From: JAWAFC01 sp038890815 | GTDB lineage: Archaea; Micrarchaeota; Micrarchaeia; Burarchaeales; JACRGF01 | NCBI GenBank assembly: GCA_038890815.1 | Contig: JAWAFC010000006.1 | Span: 44,584 to 108,583, forward strand | Direction: 5' to 3' | DNA length: 64,000 nucleotides | Shown here: in pieces, positions 16,198-25,480 of the stretch | Layout: each line of letters begins with the position of its first letter | How positions within the stretch are numbered: the first letter of the stretch is position 1 | Translations under genes and position numbers: made by a program | Notes under the pieces: generated by a model | The model's input: the letters and a program-made list of their open reading frames with translations, nothing else | Told to the model about the DNA's origin: nothing | Databases searched by the model: none

Positions 16198-19100
16198 TTT
16201 GGGCGGGCCGACCGGAGGGGCTATGCTCTCAAATGACGGCGGCGAGGGCGGGGCAAGCCCTTCCAAACCACCTTCCCTGCCTTTGAACCACCTGTAGCCG
16301 AGCAGGGCAATGGCGGCGAAGGCGATGATGCCGATGACTATTGTTACAAGCTGTAAATCTATTTTGGGAAGTTGCAGGCCGGGCGCGGGCGGGGCAGTGA
16401 TGTTGAGCGGAATGGCGGTGGCATTGGCGGCAGCCGCTCTTGCCTCGCTTGCCAATAGGAGGGAGCGACTAAAATCGCCCAAACCGAAAGCTGTCTCCGC
16501 CTCGCGCAGCTTTTGCTCTGCGGCCGAAACTTCTTTGCCTGCGGCGCGCGCAGCCTCTATTTCGGCGCGCGCGGCATCGAGCGCGGCCTGCGCCTGTGCC
16601 GCTTCTGGGGGCTGGGCCGGGGGCGCGGATGGTGCCTTCTCGATGCAGATGTTGTTCCGGCACTCCTTGCCTGCCGGGCAATCCGTGTCAAGGCAGCACT
16701 CGTATGGGACAAAAGTGTGATTTCTCACATAGCCGCATGCCCCGACAACCGAAATGCATCGCCCAAGCTCGCAGCGCTTATCCTCAGGGCAGTCGGCATC
16801 GGCCGTGCACTCAGGGGGCGGGACAGGTGGGGTGATGTTTGTTATGTTGGGCGCGGCGGTGATGTTGGGGGCGGGCGTGGGCGCTGGCCCACACTCCTCC
16901 ACAGTGAAGGACAGCGGAAGGCTCGCGTAGCCTATGGCGAGCGCGCTTGCCTCGTAGGAGCCCGCACGCGGTGGAACAAACACGAACAAGCCGCTGTCGT
17001 CAGTAGTGCCGCGCGCCACTTCGCTCCAGAAGCCAAACTGCAGCGCAACCCTCACCTCGGCGCCCGCCACGGGGGAGCCGGTGCGGGGGTCGCGCACAGC
17101 TATCGAGGCATTCTTTCCCGCGCACGGCGCGCTCACCTCAAGCTCGATGAAGGCTGCCCTCCTCTTTCTCGCGCGCGGGGCAAAGCACAGCAGATCGTTG
17201 CCCGCGAAGTTCGAGCCGGAGTCATCGTAAATGCCGTTGCCGCAAATCCTGCCATTGGTGTAGGAAATGTTGGTTGAATTGGTGATGTACACGCCGTAGC
17301 CGCCGTTGCTGATGGCGTCGTTGCCCCACATAGCTATGTTGGAGGAGTTTTCAACGGCGAAGCCATTGCCGCCGTTTTCGCGCGCGGCATTGTCCGACAG
17401 GTTGATGTCGCTGCCGTTGAAAATGAGGAAGCCGTGGCGCGTGTTGGCGAGCGCGTCGTTGCCCAGCAGCGTCTCACTGCTCGTGCTGTTGAGAGAGAAG
17501 CCATCGCGGTTGCCGCGCGCGGTGTTATCCACAAGCGTGTTGAGGCTCGGCGGCAGGATGGCAAAGCCGTCGAGGAGGTTGTCCTGCGCGGTGTTGTTTG
17601 TCAGCGTGTTGTTTGTGGCGTTGGCGAGTAGGAAGCCGTAGTATGCGTTGTGCAAGGCGTTGTTGCCCGACAGGATGTTCTGCTCCGAGGAGAAGAGCGC
17701 GAAGCCGCTGCTGTCATTGAACGCGGTGTTGTTTGTCAGCGTGTTGTTTGTGGCGTTGGCGAGTAGGAAGCCGTAGCCGGAGGTATTGGCCACGATGTTG
17801 CCGGCGAGCGTGTTGCCGCTTGCATAGACGACGTCGATGCCGTTCCCCGCGATGTTGAAGAGGGTGTTGTTCAGTACGGCCGTTGCGTTTGCTCCATCGA
17901 GGTACACTCCATCGGTTGTTTCTGACACGATGTTGCCGCTGACGAGCGCGCCGCTGCTCCCCACAACCAGGATGCCCGTGTCGAAACCCGTTATGCGGCA
18001 GTTCTTCACTATCGCGTTGTTGCCGGATGTGTTGAACGCCACGCCAGAGCCATCGCCGTAAATGGCATGGCCGGCGCAGTCGAAGGCCAGGTTATCGGCA
18101 GCGAAGTTGATGCAGTCGCCCGAGGCATTGAGGTCGCCCGCCAGCGTGTAGTTGAAAGTCAGGTTTGTGCCGCAGGCGAAAAGCATGAGCTCAACCATCT
18201 GCGAGGCGTTCAGCGTGAGCGCGCGTGCGGCGGGGGACATTCCGGGATAGGTCGCGGTGAAGTTGTGCGGGGTGAAGGAAATGTTGGCGGGCGCGCTGTA
18301 GGCGGCCTCTTTCAGCGCGGCAGGTTGGGTATGGCCAGAGGAGTTGGTGAGCTGGGAGTACACAATGTTTCCGAGGGCGTCGGTGGCCGTGACGTTGGCA
18401 CCGGCCACGGGCTGGCCAGTGCTCGCGTTCACGAAGGCGCTGGCGTACCAGTAAATCTGGAGCTGGGAGAGGTTGTCGCCGAACCACAGCGCCGAGCTGT
18501 TGAAGGTGGTGTTGAGGAGGGAGTTCAGGGCGCTTGAACCGGAGGCGATGTCGTATGTGTTCAGCACGAAGGCCGAGCTCTCAATGACGTTGCCGCTCGA
18601 GCCCGTGAAATACACACCCACATAATTGTTGGCAAAGACCTCGCGCGTGAAGTTGTTGAGCGAGGCGTTGGCGTACAGCCAGGCCCCAACCGTGTTGCCC
18701 TCGTATGTATTGTTGAACAGGCTCCAGCCGAGCGATGCCGCGAGGTCGGCGCCGTCCGAGTTGTTGTACAGCGTGTTGTTTGCCAGCAGGCCCCACCGCG
18801 CGCCATCGCTGAATAGGCCCGAGGAGGAGTTGGCGAGCGTGTTGTTGACAATGGTGGGATAGTCGGACAGCGAGCTGTTGCGGTTGAGCGACAGCGCGGT
18901 GTCATAACCTGCAACGACGCAGTTCTTGATTGCGACATTTCGCCGCCCATTCACCGCTATGCCAATCGTGCCGGGCGTGTTGTTGCCGCGGATGGCATGG
19001 CCGGCGCAGTCGAGCGTGACGTTGTCTGCATCGATGAGGATGCACGAGTCGTTGTAGAGGATGTCGGCCTCAAGGGTCAGGTTTGTGACGAGCGGGACGC

Positions 19101-22100
19101 CGCACCAGGCGCTCGGCGCATAGGCGATGGTTATGTTGGCCAGCAGGTCCTGACTGATGTTCGCCGTGACGAAGCCGGCATAGGGCCCCTTGAATGCCGC
19201 GAAGGTGTGTGGTGTGACGTTTGTGCTCGAGGCACTCGTTATCACGAGCTCGGGCACGGCGAGCAACGGCGTGAGGCCGTTGGCGTCGGTTGTAGCGGTT
19301 GCCACAACTCCGCCCAAGCTGTTGCGCACATAAACGAGCGCGGCGTCCTGCGGGTCGCCATTCTCATCGGTGACGTTGACGCGCGCCCACCAGCCCACGC
19401 GCAGCACGGATGAAGCGTCTCCGAAGGAAAGGTTTGAGATGTTGAAACTTGAGTTGATGATGAGGTTGTCCGAGGAGGCGGTTGAGCGGATGTCCGCCAG
19501 CGAGGAGTTCGCGATGAGCGATTCCGAGATGATGTTGCCCGAGGCGCTGGAAAAGCGCACGCCGTAAGAGGGCGAGTTGTTCACTGTCAGCAGGGAGAAA
19601 TTGTTCGCCGTGCTTCCGTACAGGAACACCTCTTTGGAATCCTGCAGAGTGGTGTTGTGGAAGATGTTGCCATTCGAATTGATGTATATGCCATAGAGGG
19701 AGGCGTTGAAAATGGAATTGTTTGCATACAGAATGTTGTTGGAGGAGTATGTGTAGATGCCGTATAGGGGTGCTGTGATGGAGTTGTTTACAATGGTGAC
19801 ATTCCGGCCGGCGACATCATGGGCGGCGATTCCCTTAATGGAGTTTGAGAGCAGGTTGTCTGCGACGAGAGTGTCAGTCACGTTCTCCATGAGCACCACA
19901 TCCCCGCTGGTGAGGGTGATGTTGTTTGACAGCACGGCGGCCGAGGCGTTGTGAATCTCCACACCAAACGCGGTGGTGTCGTAGATCAGCGAGCTCTCTA
20001 TGGTTATGTTTGTGGAGTTGCCGATCTCAATGCCGTTGAACGTGCCGTTGAGCGTGACGTTGCGCACGCGCGAGTCGGTTGAATTCACTATGATGAGCGC
20101 CTCGGCATGCGACAGCGAGAGGTTTTCAGCTGTGATGTTGTGGCTGTTGATGAATGCCGCAAAGCCCGTGTCCTCCGGAAACGCATAATCCCGGGCGCCC
20201 ACGATGTACCGCACAGGCAGCCCCTCCACCATGTTGCCCTCGGTTATGTTGTGCATGTAGAAATATGGGATGACTCCGAAATGCAGTGGGAAGATGTAAA
20301 AGATGATGGTGTTGCCAACTAGCAGGTCGTAGGTACTGCCATTCATCCAGTTGTTGTCGAGGAAATCGCCCGCCTCCCAGAAAATGTTCACGCCCGCAGT
20401 GTCGTTCTCAAAGAAGGAATTGGAGAGGTTGGTGCCATTGCTGTACCACGAGGCGAAGCCTACCCACTGGTGTGAGGCATTCAGGCTGTTGAAAGTGTTG
20501 TTGGGGGAATCCGTCTGGAGAAAGCCGTACCACGTGGCATTGATGACAACAACATCCTCCACGAGGCTGTTGCTGACGTTCTCGAACAGCACGCCGTGGT
20601 CGAAGTTCTCGATGCGGCAATTCTTTATGGTGATGTTGGTGACATCGGCCGCGCGCACGCCATAATCGCCCCCCGAGAGAGTCCTGACGGCGTGGCCGGC
20701 GCAGTCGAGCGTGACGTTGTCGGCGATGATGCGGAAGCAGGAGCCGGCCGCGGTGTTCGCATCCTCGGTGAGGATGAGGCTGGCATTGAGGGCTCCGCAG
20801 GGTGTGGCAAAAACTCCGTAGGCCACGCGGTAGATTTCATTGCTCGCGGTGTCGTTGATGAGGATGTAGCCGCTGAGCGTACCTCTGGCTGCCGAGAGGT
20901 CGAGCGAGAAATTCACCGTGCGGTTGGAGGCGGCGGGAACGACGAGCGAGGTTTCGTTGAGCGAGGCGATGTCAAACGAGGCGTTGGTAAAGAGTTCTGT
21001 GGCGTTGGTGGCGGTGAGCGCCAGCGTGATGGGCGAGGATGTGTTCAGGTTGGCTATGGTGAGCTCGGCCCAGACGAGCGAGGCATTGGTTTTGCCGAAG
21101 TCGATCGTCTGTGGCACAGTGGCGAGCTGGGCATTGAACGCGCGCGTGAGGTTGATGCGGCCCGTTCCCTGCGTCCAAGGGTCATAGCCCAAGTCGTTCG
21201 CGGTGCTCAACAGCGCGCTCTTCACCTGCCAGTTGGTCCAAGCCGGGTGCGCCTGTAGGAGGAGCGCTGCAGCGCCGGCAACGTGCGGGGCCGACATGCT
21301 CGTGCCCGAGGCGCGCGTGTAGGATGAGTTCAGCGGAGAGCCCATGCTCGTGCCGTTGGCGCGTGCGGCCACGATGCCCACTCCCGGGGCCAGCACATCG
21401 GGCTTGATGCGGAAGTAGTTTGCGCTCGGGCCTCTCGAGGAGAAGGAGGCTATGGCATCGCTCTTGTTGCTGGCGCCCACACCGATGACGTTGGGGGCAA
21501 GGGCTGGGGAGTTCACCGTGCCGTAATCGGGCCCATCGTTTCCGGCGGAGATAACGAACACCACGCCACACGCAACGGCGTTCTCTGCAGCTATGGCCAC
21601 CGGGTCGCTCTCATCACCTGGTCCACCGAGGCTCATCTGCAGGATGTCCGCGGCGCCAACACAGCCGCCCGAGTAATTGCTCGCCCAGTCTATGGCGGCG
21701 ATGACAGCGCTTACCGGACAGGAGCCGCCTGCTGAGCAGGCTTTGGCAGCCCAGAAGGTAACGTTCGGCGCAACGCCCTTGAGCTGGCCGCCTGAAGCAG
21801 CGCCCGTGCCGCCCACGATGCTGGCCACGTGCGTGCCGTGGCCGTTGTCATCGGATGCGTCTGTATCGTTATTGTAGAAATCGTACTCGCGCGCGATGCG
21901 GCCCGCGAGGTCTGGGTGGTTTTTGTCGATGCCCGTATCGATGACTGCCACGACAATGCCGCTACCATTCCAGCCGGCTGCCTGCAGCTCGCTGCCGCCG
22001 ATGAGTGGCACGCTCTCGTTGAGATGAATGCGTTGGATTTTGTCAAGATAAACTCTCACACCCTCCGCTGCCAGCGAGGCGATGTTTGAGAGAGGCACAT

Positions 22101-22743
22101 CGGCAGAAAAGCCGGAAATGACGGGGAGCTCCTTCTTCACCCTGCCGCGGAGTGAAGCGATCCTGTTCTTGAGCATATTTTTATTCCTGTGGAAGGCGTT
22201 GAGGCGCTTGGCCGGCTCGCCTGAATGTCCGGGATCAAAGGCTACGATGAGCCTGACCGTGCCGTCGGGGTTGAGGTAGCCTTCGCTCGCCAGTTCGCTG
22301 GCGCTCTTGCCGAGAAGCTCTTTCAGCCTGTCCTGCGGTGCTTGCGGCTGGGAGGGGATATTGATTGTGCGGATCGAGGCGTTCGCCAGGAGGGCGTCGA
22401 GCTGCGCCAGCGAGAGCACTGTGCCGTTCGGAAGAGTGAGCGGCAGCGACAAGGCTGGCGCGGGGCGTGTCGTGTTTATTCTCGCCGCAATAAAACCGGG
22501 AAAACGCGCTGGGTCTTTTTCAGCAGGTGGCTCTTGCAGCGCGAGGGGTGCGCTCTCCTGCCTTGTGTGATTGGGGAGCACTGCGGCCGGAGACAGAGAA
22601 GTGATGGAAAAGTTTCCGCTGGGAGGATTGGGCGGCTGGAAGAGGGCCGCGCTGGTGGCCGGCTTTGAATTCAAGGACGGAAAGGAGATACAACCGAAGA
22701 TGATGGCCAGTGCCAAAACATAAAATAGCAATTGAGGTCGCAT
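16189..22743 (-). CDS. Giant secreted subtilisin-like protease with beta-helix repeats
   Basis: A protein of about 2184 residues. It has a signal segment, then an I9-like propeptide (about 165-245), then an S8 catalytic domain: Asp in VAVIDTGID (near 273), His in DNGHGTHVA (near 306), Ser in SGTSMSAPHVAG (near 486). From about 680 to 1960 it has right-handed beta-helix (NosD-like) repeats in three blocks, each opening with a variant of NVTLDCAGHAI, separated by carboxypeptidase-regulatory-like domains (VNVTDENGDP, NASTGQPVAGA, RDPRTGSPVAGA). Then come two Cys modules (CTADADCPEDKRC, CCLDTDCPAGKEC), a helical stretch and a C-terminal membrane anchor. The start at 22743 is 27 nt from the A/T box; an ATG four codons upstream is possible. 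Confidence 0.88.
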   Translation of the reverse strand: MRPQLLFYVLALAIIFGCISFPSLNSKPATSAALFQPPNPPSGNFSITSLSPAAVLPNHTRQESAPLALQEPPAEKDPARFPGFIAARINTTRPAPALSLPLTLPNGTVLSLAQLDALLANASIRTINIPSQPQAPQDRLKELLGKSASELASEGYLNPDGTVRLIVAFDPGHSGEPAKRLNAFHRNKNMLKNRIASLRGRVKKELPVISGFSADVPLSNIASLAAEGVRVYLDKIQRIHLNESVPLIGGSELQAAGWNGSGIVVAVIDTGIDKNHPDLAGRIAREYDFYNNDTDASDDNGHGTHVASIVGGTGAASGGQLKGVAPNVTFWAAKACSAGGSCPVSAVIAAIDWASNYSGGCVGAADILQMSLGGPGDESDPVAIAAENAVACGVVFVISAGNDGPDYGTVNSPALAPNVIGVGASNKSDAIASFSSRGPSANYFRIKPDVLAPGVGIVAARANGTSMGSPLNSSYTRASGTSMSAPHVAGAAALLLQAHPAWTNWQVKSALLSTANDLGYDPWTQGTGRINLTRAFNAQLATVPQTIDFGKTNASLVWAELTIANLNTSSPITLALTATNATELFTNASFDIASLNETSLVVPAASNRTVNFSLDLSAARGTLSGYILINDTASNEIYRVAYGVFATPCGALNASLILTEDANTAAGSCFRIIADNVTLDCAGHAVRTLSGGDYGVRAADVTNITIKNCRIENFDHGVLFENVSNSLVEDVVVINATWYGFLQTDSPNNTFNSLNASHQWVGFASWYSNGTNLSNSFFENDTAGVNIFWEAGDFLDNNWMNGSTYDLLVGNTIIFYIFPLHFGVIPYFYMHNITEGNMVEGLPVRYIVGARDYAFPEDTGFAAFINSHNITAENLSLSHAEALIIVNSTDSRVRNVTLNGTFNGIEIGNSTNITIESSLIYDTTAFGVEIHNASAAVLSNNITLTSGDVVLMENVTDTLVADNLLSNSIKGIAAHDVAGRNVTIVNNSITAPLYGIYTYSSNNILYANNSIFNASLYGIYINSNGNIFHNTTLQDSKEVFLYGSTANNFSLLTVNNSPSYGVRFSSASGNIISESLIANSSLADIRSTASSDNLIINSSFNISNLSFGDASSVLRVGWWARVNVTDENGDPQDAALVYVRNSLGGVVATATTDANGLTPLLAVPELVITSASSTNVTPHTFAAFKGPYAGFVTANISQDLLANITIAYAPSAWCGVPLVTNLTLEADILYNDSCILIDADNVTLDCAGHAIRGNNTPGTIGIAVNGRRNVAIKNCVVAGYDTALSLNRNSSLSDYPTIVNNTLANSSSGLFSDGARWGLLANNTLYNNSDGADLAASLGWSLFNNTYEGNTVGAWLYANASLNNFTREVFANNYVGVYFTGSSGNVIESSAFVLNTYDIASGSSALNSLLNTTFNSSALWFGDNLSQLQIYWYASAFVNASTGQPVAGANVTATDALGNIVYSQLTNSSGHTQPAALKEAAYSAPANISFTPHNFTATYPGMSPAARALTLNASQMVELMLFACGTNLTFNYTLAGDLNASGDCINFAADNLAFDCAGHAIYGDGSGVAFNTSGNNAIVKNCRITGFDTGILVVGSSGALVSGNIVSETTDGVYLDGANATAVLNNTLFNIAGNGIDVVYASGNTLAGNIVANTSGYGFLLANATNNTLTNNTAFNDSSGFALFSSEQNILSGNNALHNAYYGFLLANATNNTLTNNTAQDNLLDGFAILPPSLNTLVDNTARGNRDGFSLNSTSSETLLGNDALANTRHGFLIFNGSDINLSDNAARENGGNGFAVENSSNIAMWGNDAISNGGYGVYITNSTNISYTNGRICGNGIYDDSGSNFAGNDLLCFAPRARKRRAAFIELEVSAPCAGKNASIAVRDPRTGSPVAGAEVRVALQFGFWSEVARGTTDDSGLFVFVPPRAGSYEASALAIGYASLPLSFTVEECGPAPTPAPNITAAPNITNITPPVPPPECTADADCPEDKRCELGRCISVVGACGYVRNHTFVPYECCLDTDCPAGKECRNNICIEKAPSAPPAQPPEAAQAQAALDAARAEIEAARAAGKEVSAAEQKLREAETAFGLGDFSRSLLLASEARAAAANATAIPLNITAPPAPGLQLPKIDLQLVTIVIGIIAFAAIALLGYRWFKGREGGLEGLAPPSPPSFESIAPPVGPPKLP
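17587..17776. repeat. Internal exact 55-bp direct repeat in the beta-helix gene
   Basis: Bases 17587-17641 and 17722-17776 are identical over 55 bp, offset by 135 bp (45 codons). They encode the unit GFLLANATNNTLTNNTA on the minus strand. Identity at synonymous positions indicates recent duplication or conversion of beta-helix rungs. Confidence 0.8.
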
Positions 22744-22765
22744 GCGCCTAAGCATGGGAAAACCC

Positions 22766-22775
22766 TATTTAAATA
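22766..22775. promoter_or_regulatory. Palindromic TATTTAAATA box shared by two divergent surface-protein genes
   Basis: The perfect 10-bp palindrome has its centre 27.5 nt from the minus ATG at 22743 and 23.5 nt from the plus ATG at 22794. One TBP site could drive the giant protease and the Cys-rich lipoprotein together. Confidence 0.55.
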
Positions 22776-22793
22776 TGTATGAGTTAAGCAAGC

Positions 22794-23918
22794 ATGCGTG
22801 CTCTCGTGGCGCTCGCGCTGGCCGTTGTGCTGTTGGCGGGATGCGCGCAGCCACAGCCGCCTGCCACACCAAACATAACAAAACCGAACATCACGGTGAG
22901 TGTTGCGCCTCCCCCGCCATCCGCAAACCTCACGCCTCCCCCGACCGGCTGCGAGGCCGAGGCCGGGCTGGCCGCGAGGGATGCCTGCTGGCTGGCGCAG
23001 GCGAGGAAAGGAGAGTGGGAAGCGTGCGCAAACATCACTGCAGTCGCAGTGCGCGATGAGTGCGCGTTCGACAGGGCGCGCGCGCTGAACGAGAGCGCGC
23101 GTTGTGCGGACATCACGAACGCCAGCCTGAAGGTTGAGTGTGAGCGGTATTTTGCGGTGCTGGCATGCGAGAGAGAGGCGGACGAGAACGAGAGGAGGGC
23201 ATGTGTGGTTATCGCGGAAAACAACGTGCGGCTTTGCGCGAGCAATACTGATTGTGTGTTTGCGTTCGCCAAGCGAACGGGAAACGCGAGCGGATGCGAC
23301 AGCCTGCCTGAGGCTTTTCTGAGGAAGGCATGCCATGGGGTTGCACAGGCCAACGCCAGCGTGTGCGGCGAGCTGGCCCTGCCAATACAGCGCGATGGGT
23401 GTTTTGAGAGAGTTGCTGTTGAGCTGAACAGATGGGATGTGTGCAATCTGGCGACGAGCGAATTTTACAGAGATGCCTGCCTGCAGAAGCTCGCGATAAT
23501 GAATAACAACAGCGGGCTGTGCTCGGCCTCAAGCAACACCATGGTCGCAGATGCCTGCCGCAATGCAGTCGCGCTGGCTACAAGCAATCCAGAGGCATGC
23601 GCGGCCATGACCACCGATCTCAAGGGAGAGAGCCCGACGCGCGACATCTGCTTCTTCAATGTGGCTAAGCTGCTCAGCGACCCGAGCGTGTGCGGCAGGA
23701 TTGTGGATGACTATTACAGGAATTGGTTCTGCTATGCCACGCTTATTGAGAGTGGCGAATATGTGTTGCACCCGAGCCGCTGCGGGAACATAATCGACAG
23801 GGACTCGCTCTGGAGGGACAGATGTTATTACAGGGTGGTCAAGAGGTATGGTGGCGATAAGAGCCTGTGCGCAGACATCCTCGAACCAAATGTGAAGAGA
23901 AACTGCGAAGAAGCCTAG
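22794..23918 (+). CDS. Cys-rich repeat lipoprotein
   Basis: A 374-residue protein starting with a lipoprotein signal (MRALVALALAVVLLAGC, lipobox LAGC) and a Pro/Thr-rich linker. The rest is a series of about 35-45-residue helical units, each with paired cysteines in patterns like RDACLQKLA, RDICFFNVAK and RDRCYYRVVK, often preceded by a short C-x-N/I segment. The cysteines probably make one or two disulfides per repeat. Function unknown; similar Cys-repeat lipoproteins are, from memory, common in small archaea. It is divergent from the giant protease under one shared A/T box, so co-expression is likely. The DsbD fusion may service its disulfides. Confidence 0.75.
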   Translation: MRALVALALAVVLLAGCAQPQPPATPNITKPNITVSVAPPPPSANLTPPPTGCEAEAGLAARDACWLAQARKGEWEACANITAVAVRDECAFDRARALNESARCADITNASLKVECERYFAVLACEREADENERRACVVIAENNVRLCASNTDCVFAFAKRTGNASGCDSLPEAFLRKACHGVAQANASVCGELALPIQRDGCFERVAVELNRWDVCNLATSEFYRDACLQKLAIMNNNSGLCSASSNTMVADACRNAVALATSNPEACAAMTTDLKGESPTRDICFFNVAKLLSDPSVCGRIVDDYYRNWFCYATLIESGEYVLHPSRCGNIIDRDSLWRDRCYYRVVKRYGGDKSLCADILEPNVKRNCEEA

Positions 23919-24640
23919 CCTTGTTTGGCTTCTTCTGGTTTTGCCTCCTTTTCCCCCTTATCGCCTTCGGCTAACACGGCTTCGGCGCTCGTCTCGGGCT
24001 GTTCGGAAGGCGGTGCCTCGCCGGCTGGCGCGCCCTCTGCTTCCTCCCCTTCGAACTTCTCCAGTGGGGTGGTGAATTCGGCATCGCTTGATATTACGCC
24101 ACGCGCTTTCAGCACCTCGCGCGTGAGGAGGTAAAAGATGAGCGCGAGGCTTTTTCGCCCTTTGTTATTGCATGGAACAACCCAGTCGATGAACTTTGTG
24201 CTGTTATCGGTGTCGCACAGCGCGATGATTGGAATGCCCATGACCGCAGCCTCGCGCACGGCCTGCCGCTCTCCCTTCGGGTCACACACTATGACGAGCT
24301 TGGGCTCGGTGAAGTCGCTTCTCGCTGGATTTGTGAAGATGCCCGGCACAAAACGCCCGGCGATGAGTTTGCAGCCTGTGAGCGAGGCGAAGACAGCTGC
24401 GGCGCTTGCGGCATAGGCTCGCGAGGCAACCACCACGGTGCTGCTCGGCTCATAGCGCGCTGCGAAACGTGCGGCATAGCGTATGCGCTCATCGATCTTC
24501 TTGAGGTCGAGCACATAAAGGCGGTCCTGGCGCGTTTTGTAGATGAATGGCCTCATATCGCTCGTTTTCAACTTCGTTCCGATATGAATGCCTGCTTCCA
24601 GGTATTTTTCCTGTGGTATGAGGAACTCTTCGGTTGTCAT
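23915..24640 (-). CDS. rps2: Ribosomal protein uS2
   Basis: A 241-residue S2 protein. Motifs include YLEAGIHIGTK, MRPFIYKTRQDRLYVLDL, RFVPGIFTNP and IALCDTDN. The last 45 residues form an acidic, Glu/Ala/Pro-rich tail. The start at MTTEEF is chosen because the longer in-frame reading runs into tRNA-Pro. It ends the ribosomal block and converges with the lipoprotein gene, overlapping by 4 nt. Confidence 0.94.
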   Translation of the reverse strand: MTTEEFLIPQEKYLEAGIHIGTKLKTSDMRPFIYKTRQDRLYVLDLKKIDERIRYAARFAARYEPSSTVVVASRAYAASAAAVFASLTGCKLIAGRFVPGIFTNPARSDFTEPKLVIVCDPKGERQAVREAAVMGIPIIALCDTDNSTKFIDWVVPCNNKGRKSLALIFYLLTREVLKARGVISSDAEFTTPLEKFEGEEAEGAPAGEAPPSEQPETSAEAVLAEGDKGEKEAKPEEAKQG

Positions 24641-24663
24641 GGCATCACATCCCAGTATCGAAA

Positions 24664-24808
24664 TGGGGCCGCCGAGATGTTCACAAAGAAGGGAAACCCC
24701 CTTCATCTGTTTTGAACTCGGGTCGCCGGCATTCAGGAACCCTCTTTCGCGTTTTTTCCGAAAAAGGGTGCCCCAAGCCGGAAGCATGCCAGGCTAGCAC
24801 ACGGCCCC
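24664..24808 (-). tRNA. tRNA-Pro(GGG) with two introns
   Basis: The unspliced gene is 145 nt. The acceptor stem is GGGGCCG/CGGCCCC with discriminator A. The anticodon stem is CCGGC/GCCGG with loop TTGGGG, anticodon GGG. A 39-nt intron (24732-24770) interrupts position 37/38 and folds on a 10-bp stem (CCCTTTTTCG with CGAAAGAGGG). A second, 33-nt intron (24678-24710) interrupts the T-loop at 59/60: T-loop TTCA pairs with intron TGAA, with three-nt bulges AAA and CAT. Removing both yields a 73-nt tRNA with T-arm CCGAG-TTCAAAT-CTCGG. Its first base is the last base of the rpoN stop codon. The D stem looks weak. Confidence 0.88.
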
Positions 24809-25008
24809 TATGGCTTTCCATATCTCAGCACATCATCCGCCACATCAACGTGGCTGAGGAACATCCTACGGCAACAGTAGCGCTTGAAGCCCAGCGCGTC
24901 TAGTACCTTGCTGGGCTCGGCGCCCGCGCGCACCTTTTCCTGGTATTCTTCGTACTTGTGCGCGATGAGCGCGCCGCACGTGAAGCACCTTATCGGAAAG
25001 AACACCAT
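24808..25008 (-). CDS. rpoN: RNA polymerase subunit N (Rpb10 homologue)
   Basis: A 66-residue zinc-binding subunit. The N-terminal PIRCFTCGALI and the later RYCCRRMF provide the four zinc cysteines typical of RpoN/Rpb10. It follows S9 as in most archaea. RpoK and enolase, which often come next, are absent here; tRNA-Pro begins on the last base of the stop codon. Confidence 0.95.
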   Translation of the reverse strand: MVFFPIRCFTCGALIAHKYEEYQEKVRAGAEPSKVLDALGFKRYCCRRMFLSHVDVADDVLRYGKP

Positions 25009-25017
25009 GCGATCCCC

Positions 25018-25476
25018 TCATCTGTAGGACTTCTGGAAGCGCGCACGCGCCTTCGGCCCCTTGTACTTCTTCGGCTCCACCCTCCGCGGATCTTCTTTCA
25101 GCAGATACGGGTCATACTGGGCGAAGCGCGCGCGCAGAGCTGCATCGCCGGTGAACTCGCATATGCCGCGCGCGAGCGCAAGCCTGACAGCCTCGGCCTG
25201 GCCCATCACCCCACCACCATGCACATTCACATCGATGTCAAGGCCCCGCGCCACATCACCAGCGAGCAGAAGTGGCTCGCGCATTATGTCTCTGACATAT
25301 GGCTGTGTGTAGGCATCGAGGCTCATGCGATTTATTCGCACGATGCCCTTGCCTTCGCGCACGACCGCGCGCGCGATGCTCTCTTTTCTCTTCCCTCGCA
25401 CGATGACGATTTTTTCTTTTTTCTTTTTCTCCTTGGGTGCGGCACCTTTCTCTATTTTCTTGATTTTCTTGGCCAT
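25018..25476 (-). CDS. rps9: Ribosomal protein uS9
   Basis: A 152-residue S9. GKRKESIARAVV, GGGVMGQAEAVRLALARGI and the C-terminal KKYKGPKARARFQKSYR are diagnostic; the C-terminal tail contacts P-site tRNA. The first 25 residues are Lys/Glu-rich. The ATG at 25476 follows the L13 stop by 4 nt. Confidence 0.94.
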   Translation of the reverse strand: MAKKIKKIEKGAAPKEKKKKEKIVIVRGKRKESIARAVVREGKGIVRINRMSLDAYTQPYVRDIMREPLLLAGDVARGLDIDVNVHGGGVMGQAEAVRLALARGICEFTGDAALRARFAQYDPYLLKEDPRRVEPKKYKGPKARARFQKSYR

Positions 25477-25480
25477 CCGA

